64,000 nucleotides of DNA from Amorphochlora amoebiformis (taxonomy: Eukaryota > Cercozoa > Chlorarachniophyceae): assembly GCA_054601695.1 (NCBI GenBank), contig BAAHQB010000097.1, positions 186,001 to 250,000 of the forward strand. The letters run 5' to 3'. Below, piece by piece: positions 62,057 through 64,000 of this stretch (positions are counted from its first letter, which is position 1; each line of letters opens with the position of its first letter). The translations under genes and the position numbers were made by a program. The notes under the pieces were generated by a model. The model saw only the letters and a list, made by a program, of their open reading frames with translations, did no database searches and was not told the DNA's origin.

Positions 62057-62594
62057 ATGGACTCAGATTCTATCGATGACTTCCTAGATCGGGCTACTCG
62101 CGTTAATGGTACGCCTCAACTCCAGTATTGCTAGCCTTTTTTGATTGTTTGCTCGGAGGCAAAATATGACCCACGCCATCGTTTTTTCGGGTGTTCTAGA
62201 CGGTTGTGAGGATGAGGGATTTACATACTTTGGAATATAGGGGTATTGTTCCGAGGGAGAGGAAAGAGGGGGGGGGAGGCGGGGGAGAGAAAGTATGGAT
62301 ACGTGTCATATTCGGTTTATGTAATGTTTCCTTCATTAAGGCCGTCAAGGCGCGATTTTCTCTCTGTCTATCAATGATAAGTAACTTTATTGTTATATAA
62401 AGATAAGCAGATGTATTAATTCGTATGATTGTATGTTTTAGAGGCTGTGAAGGAGATTGCCGCAGGAAAAGCGGAGAAGGATGAGAAGACCAGAAAGAAA
62501 ATTCTCGCTCTCTCTAAGGAACTTCAGGTCTCTCTCTATATATATATATATACATTTATATATATATATGTTATATAAATATATATATATATGT

Positions 62595-62625
<31 letters not shown>

Positions 62626-63108
62626 TATACATTTTTATATATAATGAACAAAAATATACAGATTCTTCCTTTTTTATTCGAGCGTGCCAGAATTATTTGT
62701 ATGTGGATTGGGGTTGTACTCATATATACGCACAGGTAGTTTTAAATTCACTTTTTTTTGTTTTCTTTTAGGAGTTTGAGGAAGAGAAGAAGGAGAAAGA
62801 GAGCAATGAGTATAAGCTTAAGATGCAGCGGAAAGGGAGGAACGGAAAAGGATTTCGAGATGATTATCTACTATTTTGTCCTAAGGTGCTTTTATACATA
62901 TATATATATATACACACATATTTACATATGGATTTTATACATAAATATATATATATATATATATATATAATGTATTATATATATATATATGTACTATATA
63001 TATATATATATATATGTATTATATAAATATATATATATATATACACATATATATATATATATATAAACATATACATATATGTATATATATATACATAATT
63101 GTATATAT

Positions 63109-63151
<43 letters not shown>

Positions 63152-63191
63152 ATTTATGTAAATGCATACAACTTTGTTCCGTATATTTGTA

Positions 63192-63259
<68 letters not shown>

Positions 63260-63433
63260 CATATATCATATATGTAAATATATGTGTTGTTTTTACATTT
63301 TATTCATATACATATCAGTGTTTCCTCGAATACGAAATCGAGTTCAAGGAATGTTCCCAATGTTGCGAACCACTCATCTCTAAGGAAGAACGACAGGTAC
63401 ACTAAAACTTATAATGCCTTGTAGAATGTGTAT

Positions 63434-63493
<60 letters not shown>

Positions 63494-63519
63494 ATATATA
63501 TATACATATGTATATAATT

Positions 63520-63551
<32 letters not shown>

Positions 63552-63593
63552 TTAAAGATGTCTAAATCACACAAATGTACATGTATGTATATA

Positions 63594-63634
<41 letters not shown>

Positions 63635-63640
63635 TTTTAA

Positions 63641-63675
<35 letters not shown>

Positions 63676-63823
63676 ATATATATATACATGTTTCATTCAA
63701 ATACTATACATCTTTTTATATCTGTAAGTATAAATAAGTATACACATTTGCGAAGATATCTGGACATGTTCTGACTTGTTCGTTTTCAGGCTGAAATTAG
63801 GAGAAAGGTTTCATCTCTCCAGG
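62057..63823 (+). CDS. Zinc-ribbon / coiled-coil protein, 5 exons seen, incomplete at right edge
   Basis: Exons 62057-62108, 62442-62527, 62772-62885, 63319-63396 and 63790-63823 join in phase with GT-AG sites; the last donor (G/GTAATT) leads past the window. The N-terminus is acidic ([15 protein letters not shown]). A strongly charged helix follows ([30 protein letters not shown]), then a basic stretch. A CPKC...CSQC pair ([20 protein letters not shown], with the first pair split by an intron) suggests a zinc ribbon, followed by another charged helix ([16 protein letters not shown]). The family is not recognised; nuclear or cytosolic nucleic-acid or protein binding is only a guess. Introns grow in AT content from left to right. 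Confidence 0.72.
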
Positions 63824-63832
63824 GTAATTATG

Positions 63833-63912
<80 letters not shown>

Positions 63913-64000
63913 ACAGATATATCTGTATATTTAATCACTATTATATGTATCATCCGTATATCCATATATAAATATATATGTATATATGTACATATATATA

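Overview
This is nuclear DNA of a unicellular eukaryote (a protist) with very small exons in a sea of (AT)n micros­atellite. Evidence: six or more genes read only after splicing at GT-AG sites, exons of 9 to about 250 nt are separated by AT-dinucleotide introns of 0.1-2 kb, and TTAGGG/CCCTAA telomere-type arrays occur internally. Nothing bacterial, plastid or mitochondrial is seen. An alveolate or another protist lineage is possible, but I could not fix the taxon. Most long apparent ORFs in the window are Tyr/Ile/His runs translated from (AT)n, (CA)n or (GA)n and are not genes. I built the gene models by hand: each exon was accepted only if splice sites, reading phase and protein sense agreed, and complete models sum to a multiple of three.

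Layout. 1042-8485 (+): 10-exon gene for a small one-pass membrane protein, with a TTAGGG array in an intron. About 8562-11902 (+): short, weakly supported gene, with a CCCTAA array in an intron. 12315-17150 (-): five-exon GET2/CAML-like tail-anchored-protein insertion factor. 17258-32698 (+): 26-exon cathepsin C (dipeptidyl peptidase I), complete, 540 aa, starting only 107 bp from the start of the GET2-like gene on the opposite strand. 32699-34560: intergenic with duplicated blocks. About 34566-35240 (-): coding-like but broken sequence. 35418-36980 (+): AMPK/CIPK-type Ser/Thr kinase with a C-terminal KA1-like domain and only two tiny introns. 36981-38586: convergent intergenic. 38587-58548 (-): about 35 exons encoding a HAD-type phosphatase-like domain followed by three beta-rich 'TPFG...LPWG' modules. 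60185-61862 (-): multi-pass membrane protein, either a separate gene or the N-terminus of the HAD gene. 62057 to the right edge (+): zinc-ribbon/coiled-coil protein, incomplete.

Functional themes. The recognisable products are a secretory/lysosomal cysteine exopeptidase, a candidate ER receptor subunit for tail-anchored proteins, a cytosolic kinase and a HAD enzyme; I see no operon-like pathway. The most unusual property is architectural: introns often open with GTATAT and close with TATATAG, so the microsatellite itself supplies the splice sites. Repeatedly, an exon edge plus its flanking intron has been locally duplicated, leaving one or two decayed copies upstream of the functional exon.
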